A DNA stretch of 60,049 nucleotides, taken from contig CAZIOR010000002.1 in the NCBI GenBank assembly GCA_964540925.1, forward strand, positions 1-60,049, read 5' to 3'. The position numbers were made by a program, and so were the translations under genes. Under the pieces are notes generated by a model. The model was not told where the DNA came from. It ran no database searches and was given only the letters and a program-made list of their open reading frames with translations. Source of the stretch: CAZFRF01 sp964540925. Lineage in GTDB: Bacteria > Patescibacteriota > Microgenomatia > Levybacterales > UBA12049. Positions 19,409 to 29,420 of the stretch are shown here, in pieces. Positions within the stretch are counted from its first letter, which is position 1. The number at the start of each line of letters is the position of its first letter.

Positions 19409-20358
19409 TTCCAAGCTGATTCAATTATATTTTTTAAATCAGAATATTTTGGAGAAAAGCCTAGTTCTTTGCCAATTTTAGAACAATCTGCAATTAGCTC
19501 ATTTGCATCCCCTGGCCTACGAGGATGTATTTCTACTGGGAAATCTTTTCCACTTACTTCTTTTACCATTGAAACAACTTCCTTATTTGAAAAGCCGTTA
19601 CCAGTGCCCACATTGTAATCAAAATAACCTTGATCTGTACTTAGCTTTTCCAGAGCGCGTAAATGCGCCTCAGCTAAATCTAAAACATGAACATAATCTC
19701 TAACACAGCTACCATCTTTAGTTTTATAATCATCTCCAAACAGTTTAAATGTTGAACCAGATATTGCTGCTTTCATAACATTAGGAATTAAATGCGTTTC
19801 TGGGTCATGATTTTCTCCCATAGAACCATCTAATGCAGCTCCTGCAGCATTAAAATATCTTAAAGCTACGCTACTGATGCCTCTTTGCTTTGAAAACCAA
19901 TACAAAAGCCTCTCTACCATCCATTTACTTTCTCCATATGGATTTTCTGGATTTTTTGGATGATCTTCTGGAATTGGAACAGTTTGTGGATTTCCATATA
20001 CCCCAGCGGTAGAAGAAAATATTATTTTTGTAACATTGTGTTTTAACATTGCTTCCAATAAATTCAAGGTAACAAATACATTGTTGTGGAAGTAAATCTC
20101 TGGTTTTTCCATAGACTCAGCCATAGAAATATATGCTGCAAAATGAATTACTGCATCAAAACTATGATCAGAAAAAGCTTTATCTAAAAATTCTTGATCT
20201 AAAATATTTCCTTGTAAAAATATCGCTCTCGAATCTAAATTTTCTGTATGACCTTTTTCTAGACTATCAATAACAACAACCTCAGATCCTTTATCTAAAA
20301 GGGCTTTTACCATAAAACTACCAATATATCCTGCTCCACCTGTTACAAGTATTTTCAT
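19381..20358 (-). CDS. galE: UDP-glucose 4-epimerase
   Basis: Interconverts UDP-glucose and UDP-galactose (or the N-acetyl forms), providing donors for the transferases around it. The 325-residue extended SDR shows the NAD motif GGAGYIGS (7-14), SSTAGVYG (115-122) and the intact catalytic Tyr141-Lys145 in PYGESK, then ALRYFNAAGA near 162. Length and motifs are those of classical GalE. Its ATG overlaps the stop of the GT2/GT-C fusion gene by four bases. A broader UDP-hexose(NAc) specificity cannot be excluded. Confidence 0.92.
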   Translation of the reverse strand: MKILVTGGAGYIGSFMVKALLDKGSEVVVIDSLEKGHTENLDSRAIFLQGNILDQEFLDKAFSDHSFDAVIHFAAYISMAESMEKPEIYFHNNVFVTLNLLEAMLKHNVTKIIFSSTAGVYGNPQTVPIPEDHPKNPENPYGESKWMVERLLYWFSKQRGISSVALRYFNAAGAALDGSMGENHDPETHLIPNVMKAAISGSTFKLFGDDYKTKDGSCVRDYVHVLDLAEAHLRALEKLSTDQGYFDYNVGTGNGFSNKEVVSMVKEVSGKDFPVEIHPRRPGDANELIADCSKIGKELGFSPKYSDLKNIIESAWKWHSKQQNS

Positions 20359-22637
20359 ATCTTCTCTAGTATATATTTTTTAACATCAAAATTCGACTTT
20401 AAATTATGCTTATTTAACCACCCGATTAAATCGTCGTATGCATTTACCTGATTAATATTAATCCATACCCTATTTTTAGGATCTAAATCTGCTGGGTCAA
20501 CATTGCTTAAATTATTTAAACGTAAATAATCATTTTTAATATAATTTTTATCTAAAGAGCAATCTTTGCCCCAACAATTTAATCCAACCTTTACACCATC
20601 ACTCGACTGTCTACCATCAAAAGCCAATAACAAACTAAATCCCATACTCGTGTCATATTTTTTATATTTATAATCATATACTGAAAAATTTGAATTTGGA
20701 TATTTTGCGTATAATTGACCTTTAGCTTTCTCAAGAGTTGCTACGGGACTCGTCCAAGTTATGATATTTACTACATATACTAAATTACAAACTGTAATGA
20801 ATCCTATACCCAAGACCACTAACCATTTAATATATTTATTTTTCATTTCTAATAAAAATGAAAATACATTTGCTGTTAACAATAAAACTAATGGGACAAG
20901 GTACAATAAGTAACCCTCTGATCTTTCTCCGTGATAATATCTATTTATAAAAATAAAGATAAACAAGAGTATTCCTAAAGCAGCGAAAACGCCTGAAATT
21001 TTCCTTTTTAACAGTAAGTATAGGAACACCAAAACAGATAAAGTAGCTAAAATCATTCCAACCCAGAAATAATTTCCTACAATAAAACTCCAGAAAGTTG
21101 GCACAAATTGAGAAATAAATAACTTCCAGCTATTAGGCACAAATATTCGGTATTGCCCAATAAGGAAATAATCTAGAATATTTCTGATATTTGCAAAACT
21201 TTGCAATGAATCCCAATATAAAAGCGGTGACATAGGAATAATAAAACCAAGTATGGCTGAAATAAGAGCAATAATTCTTTTCTTAATTCCTACACTTAAT
21301 ACAAACAAAAGCGCAGGCAATAAAATTAATAAATTTATTGCTTGATAATGAAATGATAAAGCCATTCCTACCCAGAAACCTACCAACAAACCATGAATTA
21401 CTTTCTTTTTTTGCCAAAACAAAACAAAACTAATCAATGCAAGTGTTGAAAAAGTTGCGATAAAAGTATGCTGACCTAAAGATAATGATCTTACAACTAA
21501 TTGAGGAGAGGTCATTGCAAGTAACCCAACTATTAAAGAGAATTTATGCCCTTTAACTAAATTTCCTAAATAAAGTAATAAGCCAAGAGTTAAAATACTG
21601 ACCAACTCAAGCATTAACCATGGAGCATTTACTAAAAATGGGAGAATTAAATAAGAAAGCATGATAAAACAATAAAATAGTCCACCAAAAACAAAAGGAC
21701 CTGCGCTACTAAATGAGCCAACCAGGGGTATTTCGTGACGTCTTAATGCCTCTAAAGCAATCATTGCATCTCTTCCATCATCTCCACCAAGACCCCAACG
21801 ATTTGGAAAATTCCAAAACCTAATAACTGCTCCAACAATAATTATTAGTGCTGCAAAAAATTTATATGGACCTATGTATTTAATATAAGAAACTGGAAAT
21901 CTTAAGGCAGAAAACAAAGAAAACGTAAAACCTTGCCAACTATCTACAAATCCTTTGTGTCTAATAAATGTAGTTAATAACCAATGCGTTGGTCTAATGA
22001 ATAAATACATCAACATGTAAAAGAATTTTTGAAATAAATTTTTAGTTGCTTGCTCTTCCTTTATTTGATTTGCGTAGAAATTATTATAAAAATCCCATTT
22101 CTTCACATAATGCTTAAAGCTTGCATAGGGATAATGTAAGAGTGCAGTTTTTAAGTAACCTACTTCCCCATCTATTTCTGCTTGCTCATGAACATCTTTT
22201 TGCGGAAGCCTTCCCTTACCTGTTCTATACAACCTAATTGTATAGTCAGGATATTGGCCACCTTTCATTAAGAACCTACCTAAAAACCAATTTTTTCTAG
22301 GAATCCAATAGCCATTAAAATCTTTTGGGTTTTTTTCGAGTATTTCTTTAATTTCTGTTTTTAACTCTGAGCTGACGTGCTCATCTGCATCCATTTGTAA
22401 AATCCAGTCTTTTGTAGCCATATCAATTGCCATTTGTTTATTAATGTGGAAATTTGGCTTATTCGTAGTTACTTTTACTTTTGCCCCAAAACTCTTAGCA
22501 ATCTCTACTGTTTTATCTGAGGATGTTCCATCTACAATTATTATTTCATCAGCTATATCCTTAAGACTTTCTAAGCAAGAAGGTAAATTCTTTTCTTCAT
22601 TAAAGGTAGCAAGTACAACAGATAAAGTTTGTCGCAT
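20355..22637 (-). CDS. GT2 - GT-C fusion glycosyltransferase
   Basis: One 760-residue reading frame joins two enzymes. Residues 1 to about 230 are a WaaE/KdtX-like GT2 domain: VVLATFNEE (7-15), IIVDGTSSDKT and DADEHV (83-88). Near 247 a multi-pass GT-C domain starts, with the acidic pair in GLGGDDGRDAM near residue 290, many helices and an exposed C-terminal part. The fusion could couple cytoplasmic formation of a polyprenyl-linked sugar to its extracytoplasmic transfer. The reading frame is open throughout, so this is not an annotation join. It starts six bases after a -10 box and precedes galE by a 4-base overlap. Confidence 0.82.
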   Translation of the reverse strand: MRQTLSVVLATFNEEKNLPSCLESLKDIADEIIIVDGTSSDKTVEIAKSFGAKVKVTTNKPNFHINKQMAIDMATKDWILQMDADEHVSSELKTEIKEILEKNPKDFNGYWIPRKNWFLGRFLMKGGQYPDYTIRLYRTGKGRLPQKDVHEQAEIDGEVGYLKTALLHYPYASFKHYVKKWDFYNNFYANQIKEEQATKNLFQKFFYMLMYLFIRPTHWLLTTFIRHKGFVDSWQGFTFSLFSALRFPVSYIKYIGPYKFFAALIIIVGAVIRFWNFPNRWGLGGDDGRDAMIALEALRRHEIPLVGSFSSAGPFVFGGLFYCFIMLSYLILPFLVNAPWLMLELVSILTLGLLLYLGNLVKGHKFSLIVGLLAMTSPQLVVRSLSLGQHTFIATFSTLALISFVLFWQKKKVIHGLLVGFWVGMALSFHYQAINLLILLPALLFVLSVGIKKRIIALISAILGFIIPMSPLLYWDSLQSFANIRNILDYFLIGQYRIFVPNSWKLFISQFVPTFWSFIVGNYFWVGMILATLSVLVFLYLLLKRKISGVFAALGILLFIFIFINRYYHGERSEGYLLYLVPLVLLLTANVFSFLLEMKNKYIKWLVVLGIGFITVCNLVYVVNIITWTSPVATLEKAKGQLYAKYPNSNFSVYDYKYKKYDTSMGFSLLLAFDGRQSSDGVKVGLNCWGKDCSLDKNYIKNDYLRLNNLSNVDPADLDPKNRVWININQVNAYDDLIGWLNKHNLKSNFDVKKYILEKI

Positions 22638-22643
22638 AAATTG

Positions 22644-22672
22644 ATAATACTAATTAATCTTTCTTTTTACAA
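22644..22672 (-). promoter_or_regulatory. Internal leaderless promoter before the GT2/GT-C fusion gene
   Basis: TTGTAA (22667-22672), a 17-base spacer and TATTAT (22644-22649), followed by exactly six bases (CAATTT) and the ATG at 22637. It occupies the 12-base gap after the stop of the preceding gene and extends into that gene's last codons. It would let the fusion gene, galE and later genes be transcribed separately. Confidence 0.6.
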
Positions 22673-24290
22673 ATAGATTAATGCTAAAAATTAGAATTAA
22701 TACTCCAATTGCCAATACAGAAAGAGTATCAGAAATAAGTCTTAGTTTTGTTTCTCCAAAAACAACTTTAACCACATATTCACCCCTAGGCAAATTAAAA
22801 AGCATAATTCCCCTATATTCTGGATTTTGAAACTGCACGTCCACAGCTTGTCCATTTGCATAAATTTTCCAGCCTGGAAAAAATAAAGTATTCTCGAGTA
22901 ACTGAGCATCTTCTGAAACTGTAACTTTATACTCATGCAAATTTGCTTTACGCTGTAATTCTTTTATACTTGCGCTTCCCGAAACAACTTCTATATGTGC
23001 CTTGGGTCTCTTTTCCATAAACCTAACAGACCAAATTGGAGCACTTTCTCCAGTATCAGTAGTGCTGTTATAAATTCCTGTATAAAAATCTGCATTTTTA
23101 TATTGATATCCTTTGGGTATGAAATATTGGATACTTACCACTAATACGACTGCAACAACAATTGCGGTAATTAATTTAATATTAATTTTTTTAGCTAAAA
23201 TTTCTACTACATAAACTGATAAAACTGCGGTTGTAAAAACAATTAATGCTAAAAATCTCCATGGAAATTGAAAGTTTTGTAGGAGAATTATTTTGTCCCA
23301 AATAAAATTAGAATAAGGAAGCATAATAAAAATCGAGAGCAGCGTAAAGATAATTAAAAGTAGAATCAAAATAAACTTAACCCTATCTTTTCTAAAGATA
23401 TATGCAGCAATAAATGATGCTAACAGTGCTACCCACTGAACTACACCTAGCTGAACTGTAAACGCTCCAGATCCACCAAAACTCCATGGACCATAAATTA
23501 ACTTAGGTATATTTACAAAATTATTAACATACCCACCTTTAGTTACGATATTTCTTAACGTAAACTTTCCTTCTAGAAGAGCAGGAATCCAGAAAAATGC
23601 AGAAAGCATAAAACCCAAAGAAAAACTTATTAGAAATTTAATTAAATAATCCTTTTTATTTTTTATATCAAAACTTAAAATCAAACCATATAAAAATATA
23701 AAAGGAATACTTATTAAGCTAATTGCATTGTGGGCCAAAATCAAAAATGCGAGAGAAACAGCAATAAAAATAAAATTATTAACCGTCTGTTTTTTTGAAA
23801 ATTTATAAATAAAGAATAAAGTAAGTGGAATAAATGCAAAAGCTAAATTTTCTCCTATATCTCCCCTAACATATAGCTCAACAAACCTGTATGGCGCATA
23901 GGTAAAGAGAAATGCTCCAATTAAAGAAGCATATTTTGAAGAAAATTGAGACAACCATAAATACATAAATACAAATGACAAAATCATTCCCATTCCTAAA
24001 ACTATCTTTACGGAATCAACTAAGGAAAAACCAACAAAATGAAATGCTGAAGCAATATATGAAGGTAGAGGATATAAAAACTGCAAGACTGGGTGCCCAT
24101 ATCCCCAATTTAAATTTTCAGCCCATCTTGGAATTATAACTCCATCTGATAACGCTGCATAGAAATTAGCTATTCTAGCAACATGATCCTGACCATCATG
24201 CGTAATCGGTAAACCTTGATGAAACAAAGAAATAACGGGAATTAGCATAAGAATTATAAATAATATTGTAAAAATCTTTTTAGTTAACAT
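22650..24290 (-). CDS. PTPS-related/YfhO-like multi-pass membrane protein
   Basis: A 546-residue protein whose N-terminal part matches the membrane family misleadingly named 6-pyruvoyl-tetrahydropterin synthase-related: THDGQDHVARI near residue 31, then NLNWGYGHPVLQFLYPLPSY near 64-83 and YAPYRFVELYVRGDIGE near 131. A C-terminal exposed domain has FFPGWKIYANG near 470 and a last helix. It is a paralogue of the proteins at 41734 and 43404. A GT-C-like transfer role is inferred. It sits directly before the fusion enzyme. Confidence 0.72.
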   Translation of the reverse strand: MLTKKIFTILFIILMLIPVISLFHQGLPITHDGQDHVARIANFYAALSDGVIIPRWAENLNWGYGHPVLQFLYPLPSYIASAFHFVGFSLVDSVKIVLGMGMILSFVFMYLWLSQFSSKYASLIGAFLFTYAPYRFVELYVRGDIGENLAFAFIPLTLFFIYKFSKKQTVNNFIFIAVSLAFLILAHNAISLISIPFIFLYGLILSFDIKNKKDYLIKFLISFSLGFMLSAFFWIPALLEGKFTLRNIVTKGGYVNNFVNIPKLIYGPWSFGGSGAFTVQLGVVQWVALLASFIAAYIFRKDRVKFILILLLIIFTLLSIFIMLPYSNFIWDKIILLQNFQFPWRFLALIVFTTAVLSVYVVEILAKKINIKLITAIVVAVVLVVSIQYFIPKGYQYKNADFYTGIYNSTTDTGESAPIWSVRFMEKRPKAHIEVVSGSASIKELQRKANLHEYKVTVSEDAQLLENTLFFPGWKIYANGQAVDVQFQNPEYRGIMLFNLPRGEYVVKVVFGETKLRLISDTLSVLAIGVLILIFSINLFVKRKIN

Positions 24291-24292
24291 AT

Positions 24293-25573
24293 TTAATTGT
24301 TCCTCTTTGCCTTTTCAATTTCTTCATTTTTCTTTGTTAAATAATAAAAGATGTATACTTCTGAAACCCCTTGCTGCCATTCCATAGTTCTTTTTTCCAT
24401 AATTGCTTTTTCCGCTGTGGGAGTTAAAAACTTTAATGCATTAAGTTCTTTGTAATTAACATAATTGGTAATATTGGTGTAAGCAATTATTAATAGAGAT
24501 AAAATAATTAATATTTTGATTAAAATATTCTTAAAACTAAAAACAAAATCTAAAACGTAAGCTATCATGATTAAGGCAATAAAACGATTAATAGAGTAGT
24601 AATAGTCCGTTAATTCACCATTGTAGGTAGTAAAAACAAACCAAGGAACCATAAACCATAATAAAATTAAATAACAAAATATTATTTCATTTCTTGATCT
24701 TGATTTAAAAAACCGTATTGCAAAAAAAGCAGGAAATATTAAAAATCTAAGAAAAAATAATTTATCCCAAGCAAGGTATGGCTTAAATTCAATTAATGCA
24801 TCTCCCGCTAGTTGCATTAATCTTCGCAAATGAAATCCATGATAACTTTGACTTAAATATCCAAATGAATTTCCTGATTTTTGCTGTAATTGATAAACAA
24901 TATTAGGAATTAGCCAAATTATAAAAAATGGTAAAGAAAGTAATCCATACTTTACCATTTCTTTTGTTCTAGGAAAAAATGGTAAAGATAACAAAATTAT
25001 TATTGGAAAAAAAATGGCTGTAAAATGAATATTAAAAGCTAACCCAACAATAAATGCCAAAGGAATAACTTTTTTAACATCTCCTTGCAATAACCTATAA
25101 AGACAATAAAAGATTAAAAGTGAAATTGAAGGAATAAAAGCAACGGGCCACTGAACCCTATCAAAAAATATTGCCGCGGTAGTAAATGTATTTATAAATA
25201 TCGCAAATAGTGCGACCCTTTCTGAGAATAATTTTTTTGCAATAAAATATATAACCCAAAATGTAAATATACTTGTGACACCAGCTATTATTGGGGATGC
25301 AATTGGATTGAGATTAGTTAAGAAATAAAATAAAGCAACAAAGTAATAATAAGCAGGGCCAATAAATATTCCAGTATTTGCCTTTGCAACCATACCAACT
25401 AATGGGTATTTATGGTCAACTAACATGGTCTTCGCTGCCCAGGCATTATCAACCTGATCATATCCAAATCCATTTTTAATATCTAGCTGGTAAAAACGCA
25501 GAAATAGTTCAAATAAAAATATTAAAATTACAAAAAGTAAGTATTTATTTTTAAATAAATTCTTTAATTTCAT
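24293..25573 (-). CDS. PMT_2-type GT-C glycosyltransferase
   Basis: A 426-residue protein with about ten helices. The first exposed loop has GFGYDQVDNAW with Asp39, the position of the catalytic acid in GT39/GT83 enzymes, and a second exposed segment ANTGIFIGPAYYYF near 64-77. A short basic and charged tail (KKNEEIEKAKRNN) ends the protein. It overlaps the paralogue upstream by four bases. Presumed polyprenyl-phosphate-sugar-dependent transferase; substrate unknown. Confidence 0.75.
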   Translation of the reverse strand: MKLKNLFKNKYLLFVILIFLFELFLRFYQLDIKNGFGYDQVDNAWAAKTMLVDHKYPLVGMVAKANTGIFIGPAYYYFVALFYFLTNLNPIASPIIAGVTSIFTFWVIYFIAKKLFSERVALFAIFINTFTTAAIFFDRVQWPVAFIPSISLLIFYCLYRLLQGDVKKVIPLAFIVGLAFNIHFTAIFFPIIILLSLPFFPRTKEMVKYGLLSLPFFIIWLIPNIVYQLQQKSGNSFGYLSQSYHGFHLRRLMQLAGDALIEFKPYLAWDKLFFLRFLIFPAFFAIRFFKSRSRNEIIFCYLILLWFMVPWFVFTTYNGELTDYYYSINRFIALIMIAYVLDFVFSFKNILIKILIILSLLIIAYTNITNYVNYKELNALKFLTPTAEKAIMEKRTMEWQQGVSEVYIFYYLTKKNEEIEKAKRNN

Positions 25574-27219
25574 TTTTCAACAATTACAATTGCTGGACTT
25601 CCGTTTAAATTCTTTATTACTTTAGTCGCAAATTTTGGAGCAATTTCTTGAGCCGTGGCAACGATCATCGTATCTCGTAATTTATAATCCTTTTCCCAAT
25701 CAATATTTCTAAAAATAAATTTATCAAATTTATGATGATAATCAAATTGTCCACTACTATTAATTCCAACTTTTTGATATTCAGCTGGTGGATACTTTAA
25801 GTAAAATAAAAAGAACATATATGATTTATCCATTGGTTCCCTATCGGAAATAATAATTTTGTCATATTTATCATATTTACTTACAACTTCAGCTACGGCT
25901 TGCTTGTATCCATACTGCCAATCTTGACTTGTGTAGTAATTTAACTGAACGAAATATTGATTGAGATAATAAACAACATTAAATGTAGAAAGTAAAAGAA
26001 AAACAGAAATGGCAAAATACTTTATTCTTTTATATTGCAAAATAAAATACAAACTACTTATAAGTCCAACAGCTGACAATATTTGCCAAGTTGGTAAAAA
26101 ATTTAATGTTCTAACAGCATGCGGCACGCCAGTTGTTATTGACGCCGGAACGGGTGCAAGCAAAAACCATCCTAAAATAGTTAATTTGGCTTTCCTATCG
26201 ATATCTGAATATAACAATTTATAGATACCAATTAAAATAAATGGTAATTCAAATAAATATATAATTCCAACATTTGGAGCATGGTGTCTTAAAATATCAC
26301 CTGAGGTAAACAGCCAATTAAGATCAAAATGAGAGATGTATCCATAAACGATTGTTTTAGCATATACAACTCTTCTATTGTCCAAAACTAATCCCAGATA
26401 ATCTTTATTTGCCTTATCTCTTTCGAGTTTTTGAATATTATTTTTAAGAATCTCTGTTTGATAGTTAAAAATGCTGGTTCCTTTAACTCTAAGAAGCGCT
26501 GATTTATCAGTTAAGATATAAAATATCATTGGCGAAATAACAATTAAACCAACAATAACTGCTAACACAAGGTACTTCTTTTTTAATGCAAACAAAGCTT
26601 TGCGGAAAACAAAAACCAACAATAATGCAAGTAATGGTGTAAAAACCTTGTCGCTTTGGTATGTATAAATACTAAATGCACCCATTGCTGCAGACAAGCC
26701 TAATAATAATGGTTTTTTTAAACCTTTTACAAAAAATAGAGCCATTAAAATATTAAATGCATCACCTACATTAGACTCAAAACCAATTCTCGAAAATTGT
26801 AATGACCAAGGCGAAATTGCAAATAAGAATGACGAGATTAAGGCGAGCTGATCTTTATATTTGTATTTCTCAAATATTTCTCTTATTAAGAAAAATAAAG
26901 CAATTGTCGCAATAACGCCAAAAACCGCAGACGGAAGCCTAACTGCAAAAGTATTTAAACCAAATATGGCAACGCTTGGAATAGCTAAGTATGCATACAT
27001 TGCAGGCTTGTAATCATTAAATGATCTTAAAACTACTGGTAGGAATTTTCCATACTCATCTCGTCCAGTATGTAAAATTGAATATGCATCGTAACCTAAA
27101 GCCACCTCGTCCCAATCAGGAGATGGAGGGGTATTTCCAAGTTGCCATAATCTAAGAACTACTGACAAAATAATTATGCCAATAAAAAGTATTCCAATAA
27201 TTTTTTTATTTATATTCAT
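25570..27219 (-). CDS. PMT/ArnT-like GT-C glycosyltransferase, tandem paralogue 1
   Basis: From the ATG at 27219 (an in-frame TTG lies two codons upstream) the protein has 549 residues. The first loop has PDWDEVALGYDAY with Asp37-Glu38, then DEYGKFLP and NDYKPAMYAYLAI, which are shared almost word for word with the next gene and with the gene at 49052. After about ten helices comes a soluble C-terminal domain with WQYGYK near 435 and FRNIDW near 505. Likely arose by tandem duplication with 27206-28837. Confidence 0.8.
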   Translation of the reverse strand: MNINKKIIGILFIGIIILSVVLRLWQLGNTPPSPDWDEVALGYDAYSILHTGRDEYGKFLPVVLRSFNDYKPAMYAYLAIPSVAIFGLNTFAVRLPSAVFGVIATIALFFLIREIFEKYKYKDQLALISSFLFAISPWSLQFSRIGFESNVGDAFNILMALFFVKGLKKPLLLGLSAAMGAFSIYTYQSDKVFTPLLALLLVFVFRKALFALKKKYLVLAVIVGLIVISPMIFYILTDKSALLRVKGTSIFNYQTEILKNNIQKLERDKANKDYLGLVLDNRRVVYAKTIVYGYISHFDLNWLFTSGDILRHHAPNVGIIYLFELPFILIGIYKLLYSDIDRKAKLTILGWFLLAPVPASITTGVPHAVRTLNFLPTWQILSAVGLISSLYFILQYKRIKYFAISVFLLLSTFNVVYYLNQYFVQLNYYTSQDWQYGYKQAVAEVVSKYDKYDKIIISDREPMDKSYMFFLFYLKYPPAEYQKVGINSSGQFDYHHKFDKFIFRNIDWEKDYKLRDTMIVATAQEIAPKFATKVIKNLNGSPAIVIVEK

Positions 27220-28837
27220 AAGCAACTAATACTGTTTTACCATTTAACAAAGTGAATGTCTTTTTAATAATAATGTTTTCAGGCAATGTATATGGTGTAT
27301 TTATATATAAAACATTTTTTTTACTAGACAAACTGTAATCAAATTTACCAGGAAAAAGATATTTACCAACTCTTTGTACTGTAACAAAGCCAAACGGGTC
27401 ACGCTCTACATCAGAATTTTTTCTGAAGTATTCTGGCGAAATCTTGTTATAAAACAAGTGATAAGCATAAGGCCTACCAAGCGCAGTGGTCATGACTATA
27501 TTGTCATAATTTCCCTCAACAGATTTTGCATACGCAAGCGACTCTTTGTACCCATATTGCCATTCTCCTGAGTAATCAATTGCATAATGCTTATCTAGAG
27601 AATGATAGAAATAAATAAAGTTACCAAGTAAAAGAACCAATAACCCAGTCATAATTAAATTTTGTCTTTTCTTAAATTGATTAAGAAAATTGACAAAACC
27701 ATAAGCAACAAGAATTTGAAAAGTTGGAAGAGTAGTTTCAATTCTTAAAGCATGGGGAGTTTCTCTGGCCAGTCCTGCTGGCACTATTCCAAATAGAAGC
27801 CAAGCAGGGATAAGCCACCAGGCTCCTTCTCTCTTCTTAAACAGTAAAAATGCACCACCCACAAAAAATACAATATCCCAAATATACATTTGTCCTACAT
27901 CTTGAATAGAAAACTTTGGATTACCATCACCTCTAATAAATAAGAAATTCGGTGATAAATTATCAAAATAATGTTTGAAAAATTCTAAAGTATACAAAAC
28001 CCTTCTGTTATGAATTATTTTAGACCAAGCTGCGTTATTATCATTTGCCACTTGTTGGTTTGCTGAGGATATGACTGTTGAATCAGAAAAAATATTTACC
28101 TCTTTATACCTAAGTCCTGCTTGAGGAGAAAGTAAAAATGGAAATAACGGTAAAAATACTATTAAACCTAAAATTAAAGCAAAAAACGTTTGAGTTTTAA
28201 TTTGAATAAGTTTTTTCCAATAAAAAAGACTCAAAATAATTACTAAAAATGGCGAAACGATTCTTGCCGTGTTAAAAACATACATCGAAGCTGCAAAAAA
28301 GAAAGCAGAAATAAGTAAATACCACTTTCTATTCCCTACACCCGCTAAAAATGCCCAAACTCCAGTTATTATAAAAAAAGTCGCAACGTTAGCTTCAAAT
28401 GCTGCTCGAGAAAGCATAATATGCCAAGGAGAAATTGCTAAAAATAGACTTGTAAATAATGCATATTTTTCTTTATTTTCTGAGTTCTCAAATAATCTTT
28501 TAACTAAAAAATAAGCTATCAAAACAGTCAAAACACCAAACATGGCAGAAGGAAATCTAGTAGCAAATTCTGTTAACCCAAAAATTTTTACGGGGATAAT
28601 AGCTAAGTATGCATAAAGTGGTGGTTTAAAATCTCCAAATGATTCAAGGAAATTAAATGGTAAAAATCTACCAAACTCATCCTTACCATCTATACCCAAT
28701 GAGTATGCGTTATATCCCCAGGCTGTCTCATCCCAAGTGAGACTCGGTGGATTAGTTGAAATCTGGTTAAATCTTAAAAAAGCAGCAATAAGTAGGATTA
28801 GAAGAAGTAAAATAATGTTTTTATATTTTCTGATCAT
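27206..28837 (-). CDS. PMT/ArnT-like GT-C glycosyltransferase, tandem paralogue 2
   Basis: The ATG at 28837 is chosen because it forms a 4-base overlap (ATGA) with the methyltransferase stop; six extra codons upstream would be inside that gene. The 543-residue product has LTWDETAWGYNAY with Asp36-Glu37, DEFGRFLP and GDFKPPLYAYLAI, about ten helices and a C-terminal exposed domain with WQYGYK. Its partner at 25570 has the same layout. Both probably use polyprenyl-phosphate sugars as donors; whether they have split specificities is unknown. Confidence 0.8.
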   Translation of the reverse strand: MIRKYKNIILLLLILLIAAFLRFNQISTNPPSLTWDETAWGYNAYSLGIDGKDEFGRFLPFNFLESFGDFKPPLYAYLAIIPVKIFGLTEFATRFPSAMFGVLTVLIAYFLVKRLFENSENKEKYALFTSLFLAISPWHIMLSRAAFEANVATFFIITGVWAFLAGVGNRKWYLLISAFFFAASMYVFNTARIVSPFLVIILSLFYWKKLIQIKTQTFFALILGLIVFLPLFPFLLSPQAGLRYKEVNIFSDSTVISSANQQVANDNNAAWSKIIHNRRVLYTLEFFKHYFDNLSPNFLFIRGDGNPKFSIQDVGQMYIWDIVFFVGGAFLLFKKREGAWWLIPAWLLFGIVPAGLARETPHALRIETTLPTFQILVAYGFVNFLNQFKKRQNLIMTGLLVLLLGNFIYFYHSLDKHYAIDYSGEWQYGYKESLAYAKSVEGNYDNIVMTTALGRPYAYHLFYNKISPEYFRKNSDVERDPFGFVTVQRVGKYLFPGKFDYSLSSKKNVLYINTPYTLPENIIIKKTFTLLNGKTVLVAYEYK

Positions 28838-29418
28838 TTTTCTACAACAAACCACATATTTAAATAAGCTTCAAAATAACCTCTTTTAATTTTGCCTCTA
28901 TTAAAGTTACTACTTTCAATTATATCTAATATTTTACTCTGATTGTAATGGCTTTTATGATCATGTATTTCCTCTGAGCTAATAAGCCCGAAACGTGCCA
29001 TATGATGTAAAAGCTTATCTGACCAAGGCGAAGGAGTTGTAATAATTAGTTTTCCTTTTGGCTTTAAAACTCTATTTATTTCTTTTAAAGCAAATATAAG
29101 CCTATCTTTCTCTATATGCTCAAAAACAGCCAGCATCGTAACCACTTCAAAAGAATTATTTTTAAAAGGAAGTTTTTCCTTTGCTATATCTATTTTTTGC
29201 AATTTAATACCCTTTATTTGAACATTAACAGCAGGGTCTATGCCAAATTTGTTTTTAAATTTTGTAGATACTAAAAAATGAGGATAAAAACCACAGCCAA
29301 TATCCAAAATGCTCCCCATTCTTGATGAATTTGAAATAAATTCATTAGCTTTTTGGGCTCTTTTTTCTGAAAGTAATTTTTCTAATAAACCTGCCCCGCG
29401 GGTGAAATTGGTAGTCAT
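28834..29418 (-). CDS. Class I SAM-dependent methyltransferase
   Basis: A 194-residue Methyltransf_11-like enzyme with DIGCGFYPH (39-47), an acidic residue at the end of strand 2 (FGIDPA) and FEHIEKDR near 98, then LKPKGKLIITTPSP, a common strand in methyltransferases acting on lipids or sugars. It lies two bases after a DPM-like GT2 gene and overlaps the GT-C gene by four bases. Substrate unknown; a glycan or polyprenyl-linked sugar is suggested by context. Confidence 0.78.
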   Translation of the reverse strand: MTTNFTRGAGLLEKLLSEKRAQKANEFISNSSRMGSILDIGCGFYPHFLVSTKFKNKFGIDPAVNVQIKGIKLQKIDIAKEKLPFKNNSFEVVTMLAVFEHIEKDRLIFALKEINRVLKPKGKLIITTPSPWSDKLLHHMARFGLISSEEIHDHKSHYNQSKILDIIESSNFNRGKIKRGYFEAYLNMWFVVEK

Positions 29419-29420
29419 AA

